Counted from the stretch's first letter, positions 1 through 9,444 are shown. The stretch: 64,000 bases of DNA from Brevundimonas halotolerans (GCF_003730275.1 NZ_QTTA01000021.1:1-64000), one strand, 5' to 3'. Notes: generated by a model from the sequence alone, not told the origin. A program made the numbers and translations.

Positions 1-2
1 GC

Positions 3-110
3 TTCAACAAGCTCAAGCACTTCCGCCGCTTCGCGACACGCTTCGACAGGCTCGCCAGCCACTACCTGGCCTTCGTCCACATCGCTGCCTCCATGCTCTG
101 GATGCGCTGA
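3..110 (+). pseudogene. IS5-family transposase, C-terminal end (cut by window)
   Basis: The first 36 codons read FNKLKHFRRFATRFD and continue to ...LWMR before TGA. This is the typical C-terminus of IS5-family DDE transposases, just past the catalytic Glu of the E-x6-(R/K) region. The N-terminal part lies outside the window, so I cannot say whether the element is intact. I see no convincing terminal inverted repeat between 111 and 130. Confidence 0.75.
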
Positions 111-123
111 ATGTCGATTCGTC

Positions 124-318
124 CTAGTCCAGCGCGCGCGCTTCGCCGACCAGCAGGATCGGCACGCCGTCACGGATCGGAAAGGCCAGTTTGGCGCCCT
201 TGGACACCAGCTCCTGACGGGCGCGGTCATAGGCGAGCGTGCCCCGCGTCACGGGGCAGACCAGCACCTCAAGCAGGCGCGGATCGACGGTCGAGGGGGT
301 GTTGAAACTGTCGCTCAT
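124..318 (-). CDS. Trm112/UPF0434-family small protein
   Basis: This 64-aa protein matches the Trm112-like/UPF0434 family: a core [14 protein letters not shown] near residues 16-29 and a C-terminal [11 protein letters not shown] stretch. Zinc-ribbon members usually have more cysteines; only one (Cys23) is seen here, as in many alphaproteobacterial UPF0434 proteins. Eukaryotic/archaeal Trm112 activates methyltransferases, and the bacterial role is poorly defined. The start at 318 (MSDSFNTP) fits the family length; a reading 31 codons longer is open but looks non-coding. It is the last gene of a four-gene minus-strand run that starts at 2545. Confidence 0.85.
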   Translation of the reverse strand: MSDSFNTPSTVDPRLLEVLVCPVTRGTLAYDRARQELVSKGAKLAFPIRDGVPILLVGEARALD

Positions 319-364
319 GCGCCGATCATAGAAGCGGTGGCGGCCCCGTCCAGACGGATGCGAC

Positions 365-1024
365 CTATTGCAGCGAGGGCGGCGTGTCCTCGTCCCCGCT
401 GTCGGCCGCATTGATGCTCAGCAGGGTGGTCAGGGCCCGGGCCCGCGCGGTCAGGTCCATCGCCTCGACCAGGGCCTGTTTCTCGGCCACCTCGAACGGC
501 AGGGCCATGCAAAGGCTGTTCACCAGCGCCTCGGCCGGGGCGTCCCGCGCCGTGTCCCAGTCGATCTCGAGCCCCCGGTGCTCCAGAAACAGGCGCAGCG
601 CCTCAAGCAGACCGGGGCGACCGATCTCGGCACTGGACGGCGCCGGTATCAGATCGGCGGCATAGGCCTGAAAATCCGCGCGCACCTGTCGATAGGGGGA
701 GCGGGCCGGAATCTCTTCGGCGATCCGAAACCGACAGATGCCGGTCAGGGTGATCATATAGCGACCGTCCGGCGTCTCGGCGAAATTGGTGATCCGGCCG
801 ACGCAGCCGACCGGGGCCAGCGTGGGGTTGTCCGCCGGTCCACCTGTGGTCTGCACCATGCCGACCATCCGGTCGCCGGCCATGGCGTCATCGATCATGT
901 TCAGATAGCGCGGCTCGAAGATATTGAGCGGCAGCTGCCCGCGCGCCAGCAGGACCGCCCCGTTCAGCGGAAAGACGGGGATGACCTGCGGCAGGTCTCC
1001 AGCCTTGACGATGCCCTGGGCCAC
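365..1024 (-). CDS. LON peptidase substrate-binding domain protein
   Basis: The 219-aa protein consists of a stand-alone Lon N-terminal (substrate-binding) domain: [27 protein letters not shown] near residues 14-40, then GDRMVGMVQ and [10 protein letters not shown]. No AAA+ or serine protease domain follows, so it is not Lon itself. Such proteins are common in alphaproteobacteria beside a thioredoxin/TPR gene, as here. Function is unproven; protein-quality-control binding is inferred from the domain. The gap to the upstream thioredoxin gene is about 10 bp, so co-transcription is likely. Confidence 0.9.
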   Translation of the reverse strand: MAQGIVKAGDLPQVIPVFPLNGAVLLARGQLPLNIFEPRYLNMIDDAMAGDRMVGMVQTTGGPADNPTLAPVGCVGRITNFAETPDGRYMITLTGICRFRIAEEIPARSPYRQVRADFQAYAADLIPAPSSAEIGRPGLLEALRLFLEHRGLEIDWDTARDAPAEALVNSLCMALPFEVAEKQALVEAMDLTARARALTTLLSINAADSGDEDTPPSLQ

Positions 1025-1033
1025 CGCGCCGCC

Positions 1034-1948
1034 CTAGGCGAACAGCAGCGAAGACAGGCGACGACGCCCGTCCTTCGCCACGTCGGAATTCAGACCCGCG
1101 GCCTCGAACACGGTCAACAGTTGCTTGCGGGCCGCCTGATCGTTCCACTCGCGGTCGGCCTTGACGATATCCAGCAGCTGGTCGACCGCTCCGGCCAGAT
1201 CCCCCTGGGCCGCCAGTACACCGGCCAGATCAAAGCGCGCCTGATGATCCGACGGGTCGGCGGCAATCTTCGCCTTGAGGGCCTCGACCTCGCTGTCGTC
1301 CGCCACCTGTGCCCCGAGGGCCAGCTGCGCGCGCACGCTCTGGATATCCGGGTCGGTCGAGTTCGGACCCGCCATGGCCAGGGTCTGGATCGCTTGATCC
1401 CGGTCGTCGTCCGCCAGATAGACCCGCGCCATCCCGGCGATGGCCTTGGGATTGTCCGGCTCCAGCGTCAGCACCTGGGCAAAGGCCTGGGCCGCGCCGC
1501 CCAGATCGTCCAGAGACAGGGACTCGGCTCCCAGAGACAACAGTTGATCGACGTCGGAATTGCCGCCCTTGCCGCCGGTCAGCTTGTCGATAAAGGCCTT
1601 CAGCTGGCTCTCGGGCACCGCGCCCTGGAATCCGTCCACCGGCTTGCCGTCGACAAAGGCATAGACGGTCGGGATCGACTGCACCCGCAGCTGGCCCGCA
1701 TAGGCCGGGTTCTTGTCGACATCGATCTTGACCAGCGCCACGGCGCCGGCGGCGGCCCGCACGGCCTTTTCCAGCATCGGCGTCAGCTGGCGGCACGGTC
1801 CGCACCAGGTCGCCCAGAAGTCGACGATGACCGGGCGGCTCTTCGACGCCTCGACCACCTGTTTCATGAACTCCGCATCCGAGCCCTCGACGATCAGGTC
1901 GTCGGTGTTGGTGTGGCCGTTCGGTCGGGCGGGATCGATCAGGGACAT
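1034..1948 (-). CDS. ybbN: Thioredoxin-TPR chaperedoxin (YbbN/CnoX type)
   Basis: This 304-aa cytosolic protein has an N-terminal thioredoxin domain (FWATWCGPCRQL near residue 44-55, with an intact CGPC active site at 49-52) and a C-terminal TPR-like region (residues ~130-304) rich in A-x-A-F-A-Q-V-L-T-L-E-P repeats. This is the YbbN/CnoX architecture, a co-chaperone/holdase that works with GroEL and protects proteins from oxidation. E. coli CnoX has SXXC, so the intact CXXC here suggests redox activity, as in Caulobacter CnoX. Its ATG directly abuts the stop of the upstream gene (TGA at 1949-1951). Confidence 0.92.
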   Translation of the reverse strand: MSLIDPARPNGHTNTDDLIVEGSDAEFMKQVVEASKSRPVIVDFWATWCGPCRQLTPMLEKAVRAAAGAVALVKIDVDKNPAYAGQLRVQSIPTVYAFVDGKPVDGFQGAVPESQLKAFIDKLTGGKGGNSDVDQLLSLGAESLSLDDLGGAAQAFAQVLTLEPDNPKAIAGMARVYLADDDRDQAIQTLAMAGPNSTDPDIQSVRAQLALGAQVADDSEVEALKAKIAADPSDHQARFDLAGVLAAQGDLAGAVDQLLDIVKADREWNDQAARKQLLTVFEAAGLNSDVAKDGRRRLSSLLFA

Positions 1949-2545
1949 TCAGGCTTCCTCAGAAGGGGGCGGGGTGTTCCCCGCCACATGGTCATGGGGC
2001 ACGGGATTGGCAACCGGGTCAACGATGCGCGGTCCCTCTTCCCCGGAGAAATCGACGATCAGGGGGGTCCGTTCCAGCAGGTCGAGGAAACGCCGGAAAT
2101 CCGTCTGGTCCAGCGCCGTCGTCGCCGTATTGGTCAGGGGGTGGAAATTGACCACCTCCGCGGTCCACAGGGCCCGGTCCAGCACGAACTGCACCCGCCG
2201 CTCCGTGTCATTGACCAGACCCAGCGCCGTCACCGACCCCGGCGTCACCCCCAGCGTCTCTCCCATGGCCTCTTCGGAGGCGAACGACAGCCGGTCCGAG
2301 CCCAGCCGCTTTGCCAGTCGCTTCAGGTCGATCGTCGTGTCCTGCCGCGCGCTGACCAGCCACAGCCGGCCGCCCCGGCCCTTCAGGAACAGGTTCTTGG
2401 TGTGGGCCCCGGGCAGGGCCGCCTTGATGTCGTAGCCCTGGTCGACCCGGAACACCGCCGGGTGGTCATGGGTGCGCGGCGCAAGTCCCGCCTCGGCCAT
2501 CCAGGCCAGCAGGCGGTCACGGTCAAAGGGGGCAGGAAGGCTCAT
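1949..2545 (-). CDS. Prolyl-tRNA deacylase-like (YbaK/ProX) protein
   Basis: This 198-aa protein matches the YbaK/aminoacyl-tRNA-editing family of stand-alone ProX-type proteins that clear Ala from tRNA-Pro. Seen: [13 protein letters not shown] near residue 25, [14 protein letters not shown], and the C-terminal [13 protein letters not shown] region conserved in this family. I chose ATG 2545 ([13 protein letters not shown]) rather than a 26-codon extension, which lacks family similarity. First gene of the minus-strand operon with the YbbN-like gene. Confidence 0.88.
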   Translation of the reverse strand: MSLPAPFDRDRLLAWMAEAGLAPRTHDHPAVFRVDQGYDIKAALPGAHTKNLFLKGRGGRLWLVSARQDTTIDLKRLAKRLGSDRLSFASEEAMGETLGVTPGSVTALGLVNDTERRVQFVLDRALWTAEVVNFHPLTNTATTALDQTDFRRFLDLLERTPLIVDFSGEEGPRIVDPVANPVPHDHVAGNTPPPSEEA

Positions 2546-2624
2546 CTCGCCATCATAGGTTTTGACCGCGTACAGGGCCACCGGATAGGAGAGGGGCTGA
2601 GGCAATCTGAACCGGAGGTCCAAG

Positions 2625-3365
2625 GTGGAACTGGAGTGCTATCCGATGACGGCGCGGCCGCCGGACATGGTGCCGGGGCGACAGTCGCGCGCCTGGATGG
2701 ACGCCTTTGCCAGCCGCCACCCCTACCGCTGCCTGCCGCTGACCATGGCCAACACCACGGGCTGGGAGATCCTGTGCCCGGTCGGCTTCACGGCCGAGTG
2801 GAACGGCGGCCCGCGTCAGGAAGACCTCCGCATCACGCCCGAGCGGGTCAATTCCGACCTCAGCCACTTCGTCACCTCGCACTTCTCGCGCGGCGTGCTG
2901 ACGATGCATCCCCAGTATATGTTCCGCACCCCGCCGGGCTGGCAGATGATGGCCACCGGCTCGCCCAACCATGTCAAGGACGGCATTCAGGCCCTGACCG
3001 GCCTGATCGAGACCGACTGGCTGCCCTTCCCCTTCACCATGAACTGGATCTTCACCCGCCCGGGCAGCATCACCTTCGAGCGCGGCGAACCGTTCTGCTT
3101 CATCACCCTGATCGAGGCGCGCAAGGTTGAGGACTTCCAGCCCGTGATCCGCTCGCTGGAGTCCAACCCCGGCATGAAGGACCAGTTCGAGGCGTGGAAC
3201 CGCCAGCGCACCGACTTCAACCAGCGGCTGGCCCGCGGCGACCCGGAAGCCGCCAGGGAGGCCTGGCAGCGCTACTACTTCAAGGGTGAGATCCCCGAGG
3301 CGCTCGGCAATGCGCCCGAGACCCACTCCAACAAGCGGCGCCTGAAAACACCCCGGCTGGGCTGA
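2625..3365 (+). CDS. DUF6065 family protein
   Basis: A 246-aa cytosolic protein with no signal peptide or membrane segment. Its composition ([42 protein letters not shown]) matches what I recall as DUF6065, a family of unknown function in alphaproteobacteria. Its C-terminal ~30 residues are basic. The start may instead be Met8 (2646). It is divergent from the YbaK-like gene with about 80 bp between likely starts, so promoters may overlap. Confidence 0.7.
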   Translation: MELECYPMTARPPDMVPGRQSRAWMDAFASRHPYRCLPLTMANTTGWEILCPVGFTAEWNGGPRQEDLRITPERVNSDLSHFVTSHFSRGVLTMHPQYMFRTPPGWQMMATGSPNHVKDGIQALTGLIETDWLPFPFTMNWIFTRPGSITFERGEPFCFITLIEARKVEDFQPVIRSLESNPGMKDQFEAWNRQRTDFNQRLARGDPEAAREAWQRYYFKGEIPEALGNAPETHSNKRRLKTPRLG

Positions 3366-3389
3366 CCCGGCCGGGGCGCGTCCCTGTCC

Positions 3390-3941
3390 CTAGCGCGTCA
3401 CGCGCGGGGCGATGTTGGCGATCACATCGCGCGCGTCAAAGGCATTGGGGTCGCCCGCCGGCTTGGGTCCCCGGCCCATGATGATCTCCGAGGTCGCCTC
3501 GAACCGGTCGATCTGGCGCACATTGATGTCGTTCCAGTACGGGTCGAACCGGCTCCAGCTGCCGCCGCGATAGAAGCGCCAATAGGGGTTCCAGCCCCGG
3601 TAATAGGGGTCATAGAAGGGGTCCCGTCCGCCGACATAGCGGGTGTCGCGATCCGTGGCCCGCTCGACCGTGGCGAACCAGTCAAAGCCCTCCTGCACCG
3701 TCAGCTCGGCGGCGCGCAGCAGCAGCGACATCTCGACCTGCTCGCGTGAGGTCACCGAGTTCCCGGCAAAGGCCACGCGGAAGCGGTTGGCCTCCAGCCG
3801 CTGCTCGGCATAGCCGCCGGCGCGTCCGGGCTGCATGGGGCCATAGGGGGTCGGTGTGGCACAGGCCGCGACCGTCAGGGCCAGGGCGCTTGCGGCCACC
3901 GCAAACAGGGCGGGTCGGCGATTAGTCGTACGAAGGGTCAT
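3390..3941 (-). CDS. CC0125/CC1285-family lipoprotein
   Basis: A 183-aa exported protein. A signal peptide (TTNRRPALFAVAASALALTVAAC) ends in a lipobox-like AAC, so it is probably a lipoprotein. It matches the family NCBI names after Caulobacter CC0125/CC1285; function unknown. The middle is rich in Tyr/Trp/Pro (YDPYYRGWNPYWRFYRG). The start at 3941 is chosen because GGAG at 3951-3954 lies 6 nt upstream; an in-frame ATG at 3947 would leave the GGAG no spacing. Confidence 0.8.
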   Translation of the reverse strand: MTLRTTNRRPALFAVAASALALTVAACATPTPYGPMQPGRAGGYAEQRLEANRFRVAFAGNSVTSREQVEMSLLLRAAELTVQEGFDWFATVERATDRDTRYVGGRDPFYDPYYRGWNPYWRFYRGGSWSRFDPYWNDINVRQIDRFEATSEIIMGRGPKPAGDPNAFDARDVIANIAPRVTR

Positions 3942-4067
3942 GTCCATCTCCGAAAGCGAGGGCGTCCGCATAACAGGTGCGCTCACCCGTCATCCAAAAC
4001 AAGAGGTTGGCTGTGGCCCAGCCAGGCGCTTTCCACCTGAACGACGCCTGAACGCCCCCGGTTCCGT

Positions 4068-4721
4068 CTATAGCCTCAGCCCGATCAGCACCGCCGCCGC
4101 CAGCAACAGCACCCCGACCGCGGCATCAAACCCCCGCCGGAACCCCGGCGCCGTCATCCGCCGCGCCAGCGCCGCCCCGCCCAGGCCGTAGGCATTCATG
4201 GTGATCATATCCATGCCGATGGTCGCCAGGGCGAACAGCGCCAGCTGCGGCCCCAGCGGCCGCCCCAGATCCAGAAACGGCGGCAGCACGGCGGTAAAGA
4301 ACAGCACCGCCTTGGGATTGGCCAGCTGCACCATGAAGCCATCAAAGAACGCGCTGCGCCCCAGCGTCAGGTTGGGCCGCTCAGGCCTGCCCGGCACCTC
4401 ACTCCCCTTTGGCCCCCGCACAGCCCCCCACAGGGCCTTGCCGCCCAGCCAGGCCACATACAGCGCCCCGCCCACGGCGATCACCCGGAAGGCGGCGGGA
4501 AAGGCCAGCACCAGCGCCCCCAGCCCCAGCGCCGCCGCCGTGAACCACACCAGCGTCGCCAGACTCATGCCCAGCACCCCGACCACCACGGCCCGCCGCC
4601 CGCGCGCCATGCCATTGGCGATCGAGAACAGATTGGCCGGCCCCGGTGTCACCGCCAGCACCGCCATCACCCCCAGAAAGGCCGCATACCGCTCAGGATC
4701 GACGGGCAAGGCATAGGTCAT
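4068..4721 (-). CDS. LysE/RhtB-family amino-acid exporter
   Basis: A 217-aa integral membrane protein with about six hydrophobic segments and the LysE-family N-terminal signature VTPGPANLFSIANGMARG (near residues 24-41). The family exports amino acids or homoserine lactones; the substrate cannot be read from sequence. It is a stand-alone gene, convergent with nothing, and faces away from the signalling cluster. Confidence 0.9.
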   Translation of the reverse strand: MTYALPVDPERYAAFLGVMAVLAVTPGPANLFSIANGMARGRRAVVVGVLGMSLATLVWFTAAALGLGALVLAFPAAFRVIAVGGALYVAWLGGKALWGAVRGPKGSEVPGRPERPNLTLGRSAFFDGFMVQLANPKAVLFFTAVLPPFLDLGRPLGPQLALFALATIGMDMITMNAYGLGGAALARRMTAPGFRRGFDAAVGVLLLAAAVLIGLRL

Positions 4722-4838
4722 GCCGCCCGATGGATGAGGGTGCGGGTGCGGTCAAGGGGCGTTGTTGCTGTTGATCCCGGGTAATGTTTCATTCTGGGAT
4801 TGGGACCTATGCTCGCCGCGCCAAGGAGGACTGCGACG

Positions 4839-7541
4839 GTGGACGAGATCTCGAGAGTTCGCGCGCTTCATGAACATGCGGTGCTTGATACGGAGGCTGA
4901 AGAGCGGTTCGATCGTGTCGCTGGGATGGCGGCGGCATATTTTGATGCGCCGATCGCTCTAGTGTCTCTCGTCGATACAGACCGACAGTGGTTCAAGGCA
5001 TGCATCGGCCTCGACGTTCGGCAGACGACGCGGGACTGGGCGTTTTGCCATCACGCGATCCAGCTTGGAGCGGATCAAGTCATGGTGGTCGAGGACGCGA
5101 CCAAAGACCGGCGCTTCGTCGATAATCCCCTCGTCACAGGCGAGCCGAACATCCGCTTCTACGCCGGAGCGACCTTGACCACAAAGGAAGGGGCCAACCT
5201 CGGTACTCTTTGCGTCATCGACACCCAGCCGCGCACCAGGCCCTCGGAGGCCGATTTGGCGCATTTGGCCTCTCTGGCCAAGATGGTGGTGGACCAGATC
5301 GAGCTGTCCAAGGCCCGCAAGGCCTTGGAGGAGCGCCATCAGGTGCTCGACCTCGCGGAGAAGCTGTCTCTGACGGGCTACTGGACCTTGAACACGGATA
5401 CGGGGGCTGTGTTCTGGTCGCCTCAGGTCTATGCGATCCATGGGGTCGACGATGAGAACTACCGACCCGGCCTTGACGACGCGCTGGCCTTCTACGTCGA
5501 CGGCGACCGCCAGATGGTCGAAACCCTTCTCGCCGAGAACGCCGCAGCGGGAAAGGGATGGGATTTCGACGCGACGATACAACGACGGGATGGCACCCTT
5601 CGGAACGTCCGCTCGGTGGCGGCCTGTCAGAAGGACCCCAACGGTCATGTGAGGGGCTTCATCGGCGTCTTCAAGGACCTGACTGACGAGCGGCGCGTCA
5701 TCGCCGAAGCCGTGGAGCAGGAGCGGCGCTACCGACTGCTCGCCGACCACGCCAGCGATGTGATCGCAGTGTATGGAGCTGACGGAAGGTTCACTTACCT
5801 GTCACCGTCCATTACGGAACTGCTCGGCTATCTGCCGGACGAGCTCTTGGGAAAGACGCCCTATGACCTTATCGCCCCCGAAGACCAGGCTCGTGTCGCT
5901 TCCGAGTTCGCCGCTGCGGCCAGGTCGAAGTCCGCTCTGACCGTCGAGTATCGCGTCCGTTCCAAGGACGGTCGAAGCCGCTGGCTCGAAGCGCGGCCCC
6001 GGTTTCATCGGGACGAGGCCGGCAAGGTCATTCAGATCACCGATTCGGTGCGCGACGTGACCGAGCGGCGTGAACGCGAGGTGGCGCTGGCAGAGGCGCG
6101 GGTTGCTGCCGAGAGCGCAGCCACGGCCAAGGCCGAGTTCCTCGCCAACATGAGTCATGAGATCAGGACACCTTTGAACGGCGTGATCGGATTTGCCGAG
6201 GTTCTGGCCAACACCGTTCTGGATACCGACCAAAAGCGTTACGTCGACCGCATTCGCACGGCCGGAAAGGGCCTGTCGGCTCTCATCGACGACATCCTCG
6301 ACTTCTCGAAGATCGAGTCCGGCAACATGACGATCGAGGCGCGCCCGTTCGACCTACGCGCCATGGCGACGGAAATCGTCGATCTCACTCGCGCAAGCAT
6401 CGCCGGGCGGCTGCACCTCGACATCGACTATGACGGCGGCCTTGCCGATCGCGTCATCGGCGACGAACAGAGAACCCGGCAAGTCCTCCTGAACCTGATC
6501 GGGAATGCCGCGAAATTCACCCATGCAGGCTCGGTGCGGCTGGAGGTGCGTCGGCGACAGGATTGGCTGGAGTTCAGGGTCGTGGATACGGGCATCGGTA
6601 TCTCGGCCGAAGCCATGAGCCGTCTGTTCGACGGCTTTACTCAGGCTGACGCATCCGTTGGGCGCCGCTTTGGCGGGACAGGGCTCGGCCTCAACATCAG
6701 TCGTTCGCTGGCACGCCTGATGAATGGGGATGTCACGCTGGAAAGCGAGCCGGACGTGGGCACCACGGCCATCTTCTCCTTGCCCTACAAGCCGAGCGCG
6801 GATCAGCCCGTTTCGCTTCCACTCCGTTCAGCTCGGCAGCGTTCCGAACGCAAGCTGCGCATCCTCGCGGTAGACGATGTTCCGACCAATCTTGAGCTTA
6901 TCGAAATCCTTGTCGCCGGCGTCGGACACGATGTGACTTGCGCGGCTTCCGGGGAAGCGGCACTCGAACGCTTGCGGGCCGATCCGGCTTTCGACCTTAT
7001 TCTCATGGACGTCCAAATGCCCGGGATGGACGGTCTGGAAGCCACCCGGCGTATCCGCAGGATGCCCGAGGCGGCCAACGTCCCGATCGTCGCCCTGACG
7101 GCCAATGTCCTGGCCGATCAGATCGAGGCCTGCCGTGCGGCCGGTATGGACGATCACCTCGCAAAGCCGATCAAGCCGGAGGTGCTGGGCGAAACGCTGG
7201 ACCGCGTGTGCCGCATGGCCGTCCCTCCGCCGTCGAGCCCGACAACCCCGCATGGGGCGGACCCCTTGGCCGCACTCAAGGAACGCTATCGCGAGCAAAT
7301 GAAGACCTTCGCCACTGAGTATTCCCGCATGCTGGCCATGCCTTCCGAAGCGGGGGTCGCCGCCATCGCGGCTTACACCCACTCCATCGCGGGAACGGCG
7401 GGAAGTCTGGGCTTCGCCGACGTCTCGACGGCGGCATTTCAACTGGAGTCCGCCGCCAAACAATGCCGCGAAGACGGAAGCGCCGTCGAGAGTTTGCCTG
7501 CTCTCATTCAGGCCGTGCTTCGAGCTGTAGAACATACATGA
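4839..7541 (+). CDS. Hybrid sensor histidine kinase, GAF-PAS-PAS-HisKA-HATPase-REC-HPt
   Basis: The 900-aa protein has no membrane segment, so it is probably cytosolic. Order: GAF (~15-160, with FCHHAI and GATLTT), PAS (~175-285), PAS (~298-412), HisKA with phospho-acceptor His440 (MSHEIRTPLNGVIGF), HATPase (N-box NLIGNAAKF, G1 DTGIGIS, G2 GGTGLGL), REC with Asp724 (LMDVQMPGMDG), and a C-terminal HPt-like helix pair with His848 (HSIAGTAGSLGF). This is a complete phosphorelay in one chain. The GTG start at 4839 has AAGGAGG (4823-4829) 9 nt upstream, far better than the upstream TTG at 4800. Receiver-only genes follow at once. Confidence 0.93.
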   Translation: MDEISRVRALHEHAVLDTEAEERFDRVAGMAAAYFDAPIALVSLVDTDRQWFKACIGLDVRQTTRDWAFCHHAIQLGADQVMVVEDATKDRRFVDNPLVTGEPNIRFYAGATLTTKEGANLGTLCVIDTQPRTRPSEADLAHLASLAKMVVDQIELSKARKALEERHQVLDLAEKLSLTGYWTLNTDTGAVFWSPQVYAIHGVDDENYRPGLDDALAFYVDGDRQMVETLLAENAAAGKGWDFDATIQRRDGTLRNVRSVAACQKDPNGHVRGFIGVFKDLTDERRVIAEAVEQERRYRLLADHASDVIAVYGADGRFTYLSPSITELLGYLPDELLGKTPYDLIAPEDQARVASEFAAAARSKSALTVEYRVRSKDGRSRWLEARPRFHRDEAGKVIQITDSVRDVTERREREVALAEARVAAESAATAKAEFLANMSHEIRTPLNGVIGFAEVLANTVLDTDQKRYVDRIRTAGKGLSALIDDILDFSKIESGNMTIEARPFDLRAMATEIVDLTRASIAGRLHLDIDYDGGLADRVIGDEQRTRQVLLNLIGNAAKFTHAGSVRLEVRRRQDWLEFRVVDTGIGISAEAMSRLFDGFTQADASVGRRFGGTGLGLNISRSLARLMNGDVTLESEPDVGTTAIFSLPYKPSADQPVSLPLRSARQRSERKLRILAVDDVPTNLELIEILVAGVGHDVTCAASGEAALERLRADPAFDLILMDVQMPGMDGLEATRRIRRMPEAANVPIVALTANVLADQIEACRAAGMDDHLAKPIKPEVLGETLDRVCRMAVPPPSSPTTPHGADPLAALKERYREQMKTFATEYSRMLAMPSEAGVAAIAAYTHSIAGTAGSLGFADVSTAAFQLESAAKQCREDGSAVESLPALIQAVLRAVEHT

Positions 7542-7604
7542 GGGTTGTGTTACGTAACGGTGTGTGGCCGGGGAGCTATTCCAAACCCTTATTCGAGGTT
7601 GGTT

Positions 7605-7970
7605 TTGTCCAAGTGCATCGTGGTCGAGGACGACCCCTTCTGGTCCGCAGAAATCTCTGCCGCTCTGTCGCAGGCCAACATCCAAATTCTGAACGCTCAA
7701 GACGGACGCCAGGCGTTGGACCTGGCGAGCCGCTACCCAGATGCCACCATGGTGCTCGACCTCATTTTGCCAGAGGTGGACGGCGTCGAAGTGCTCCAGA
7801 AGCTTTCCGAGGTGGCCCCACTTATGCGCGTCCTCGCCGTCACCGGCGGCGGTCGACTCGGAGCGGGCTTCTACCTGAAACTGGCGTCGACGTTCGGCGC
7901 CACGGGTCAACTCGCGAAACCTTTCACCGCACAGCAGCTTATAGACAACTGGACGGCCTTGGCGGCTTGA
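7605..7970 (+). CDS. Single-domain response regulator (receiver 1)
   Basis: A 121-aa receiver domain without an output domain. Acidic pocket VVEDDP, phospho-acceptor Asp52 (VLDLILPEVDG), Thr80 (VT) and Lys105 (AKPF) are all present. I chose a TTG start at 7605 because GAGG (7595-7598) lies 6 nt upstream; an upstream TTG at 7545 would add about 20 residues of non-receiver sequence. It lies 63 bp after the hybrid kinase and is probably its partner or sink. Confidence 0.85.
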   Translation: MSKCIVVEDDPFWSAEISAALSQANIQILNAQDGRQALDLASRYPDATMVLDLILPEVDGVEVLQKLSEVAPLMRVLAVTGGGRLGAGFYLKLASTFGATGQLAKPFTAQQLIDNWTALAA

Positions 7971-7989
7971 CGCCTGGAGCTCGGAGCAA

Positions 7990-8364
7990 ATGATGGGAAC
8001 TGCCGCGTTGATCCTGGTGGTCGATGACGACCCGGTCATGCGCGAAATCACGCGCGTTCATTTGGAAGGCGCTGGTTATCGAGTGGCCCTCGCCACCAGT
8101 GCCTCCGACGGTCTTCAGAAGGCGCGGGCTCTTCGACCGTCAGTGGTCGTAATGGATTTCGCCATGCCGGGAGGCTCCGGAGGCGAAGCGCTGCGGGCCC
8201 TTCGGATCGACGACGAGATCGGAAACACACCCGTCTTGATGGTGACGGCCTGGTCTCTGGCAGAGAGCCAATCGTCAGCATCGGGCCTCGCAGCGACTTG
8301 GCTCCAGAAGCCCGTTATGGGCGACCGCCTGATTCAGTCCGTGCGAGATCTTCTTCCCGCATGA
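7990..8364 (+). CDS. Single-domain response regulator (receiver 2)
   Basis: A 124-aa receiver with pocket VVDDDP, Asp56 (VMDFAMPGGSGG), Thr (VTA) and Lys107 (LQKP). No DNA-binding or enzymatic output domain. GGAG just upstream supports ATG 7990 (an adjacent ATG at 7993 is equally possible). Its stop overlaps the next gene's start (ATGA), implying translational coupling. Confidence 0.87.
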   Translation: MMGTAALILVVDDDPVMREITRVHLEGAGYRVALATSASDGLQKARALRPSVVVMDFAMPGGSGGEALRALRIDDEIGNTPVLMVTAWSLAESQSSASGLAATWLQKPVMGDRLIQSVRDLLPA

Positions 8365-8804
8365 TCCGACCTGGGGGCCATGGTTCGCGAGGCGCACGAG
8401 TGCTGGTCGTTGACGACGACCCCTTCATCCAGAAGATGGCCGAAGCACTGCTGGGGCGGGACGGTCGCCGTGTGAGCGTGGCCGCGACCGGCGCGGCCGC
8501 CTTGGCCAAGATGGCAGAGCCCGCGCCGGAGCTCGTGTTGCTGGACCTCGGCCTTCCGGATATTTCCGGCTTGGAAGTTCTGCGACATTTCCGGGCGACG
8601 AGCGCCTGGCAGCAGGTGCGCATCCTGGTGTTCACCGCGTCGCACGAGACCGAGAACATCGTTCGCGCCAAGCAGGCCGGCGCCTCGGGCTATGTCTGCA
8701 AGCCTGTTAAGCCGGACACCCTGGCGGACATGGTCTGCGACCTTCTCGATCAGCCCTCTCTGACCTGGGTCGACGACTACACCCGAGCCCATCGGCCGAT
8801 CTGA
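8361..8804 (+). CDS. Single-domain response regulator (receiver 3)
   Basis: A 147-aa receiver with pocket VVDDDP, Asp62 (LLDLGLPDISG), FTAS and Lys114 (CKPVKP). The start is the ATG at 8361, overlapping the preceding stop by 4 bp (ATGA). The C-terminal ~20 residues (SLTWVDDYTRAHRPI) extend beyond a minimal receiver but contain no recognisable domain. Confidence 0.87.
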   Translation: MIRPGGHGSRGARVLVVDDDPFIQKMAEALLGRDGRRVSVAATGAAALAKMAEPAPELVLLDLGLPDISGLEVLRHFRATSAWQQVRILVFTASHETENIVRAKQAGASGYVCKPVKPDTLADMVCDLLDQPSLTWVDDYTRAHRPI

Positions 8805-8883
8805 TCCGGCTCAACGCGACGTTTACCCCAACTCGGTAGGTTCGACCCCGGCCCGGAAGTAGTTGTCGTCGTCGGAGTATCCC

Positions 8884-9294
8884 GTGATCAAGCCCCGCAT
8901 TCTCGTTGCCGAGGATGACCGCTATCTGGCCGCCTTGATCCGTCAGACCCTGGAAGGGCGAGGGCTGGCGATCACCCTGGCCCAGAATGGCGAAGAGGCG
9001 CTGTTGCAGGCCGATGAGATTTGTCCTGATCTGGTGATCCTGGACGTCGGCATGCCCGTGCTCGACGGCTTCACCGTCCTAAGAACCTTGAAGGCTGACC
9101 GCTTTCACAGCCAGGTGTCGGTCTTGATGCTGACGGCGGCCAGAAGCGAGACCGATGTCCGCCGCGCGATCACGAACGGCGCGTCCGACTATCTTACGAA
9201 GCCGTTCCGGCCCGACAAGTTGATCCTGCGGGTGGACCGTTTGCTCCAGAGGTCACAGAGCAACAATATCCGAATGGGATATGAGTTCGCCTAG
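8884..9294 (+). CDS. Single-domain response regulator (receiver 4)
   Basis: A 136-aa receiver with pocket VAEDDR, Asp54 (ILDVGMPVLDG), LTAA and Lys106 (LTKPFRP), most like the REC domains of PleD/DivK-type proteins. The GTG start at 8884 has GGAG (8874-8877) 6 nt upstream. An 80-bp gap separates it from receiver 3, so it may have its own promoter. It converges on groEL, and the terminator at 9416-9444 lies between them. Confidence 0.86.
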   Translation: MIKPRILVAEDDRYLAALIRQTLEGRGLAITLAQNGEEALLQADEICPDLVILDVGMPVLDGFTVLRTLKADRFHSQVSVLMLTAARSETDVRRAITNGASDYLTKPFRPDKLILRVDRLLQRSQSNNIRMGYEFA

Positions 9295-9415
9295 CGGCAA
9301 CAAGGGCGTATCCGCATTCCTTTCTGGCGAACGAACCGCTCTCTTCGGGCATCCGCTTCGAGCGGAGACACCCGTGCGCAACGCTCCGGGCCAGCCACTA
9401 CAAATCTGGACAGCC

Positions 9416-9444
9416 AAAAAGGCGCCCCCGTTTCCGGGAGCGCC
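9416..9444 (-). terminator. Intrinsic terminator of groESL
   Basis: Read on the minus strand: stem GGCGCTCCCG / CGGGGGCGCC (10 bp with one T-G wobble), a GAAA tetraloop, then TTTTT. It sits about 75 bp after the groEL stop. The reverse strand lacks a good U-run, so it is mainly a terminator for groEL. Confidence 0.9.

Noticed and set aside
111-130. Terminal inverted repeat of the IS5-type element
   Set aside because: With only one end in view, no inverted repeat or target duplication can be shown.
368-3130. A 920-codon open frame on the plus strand
   Set aside because: It is antisense to four well-recognised minus-strand genes, is full of Arg/Gly/Gln low-complexity and matches no family. 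High GC makes such frames common.
3345-3385. CCCCGGC...GGCCGGGG hairpin after the DUF6065 gene
   Set aside because: It has a stem but no U-run, so it is not supported as a terminator.
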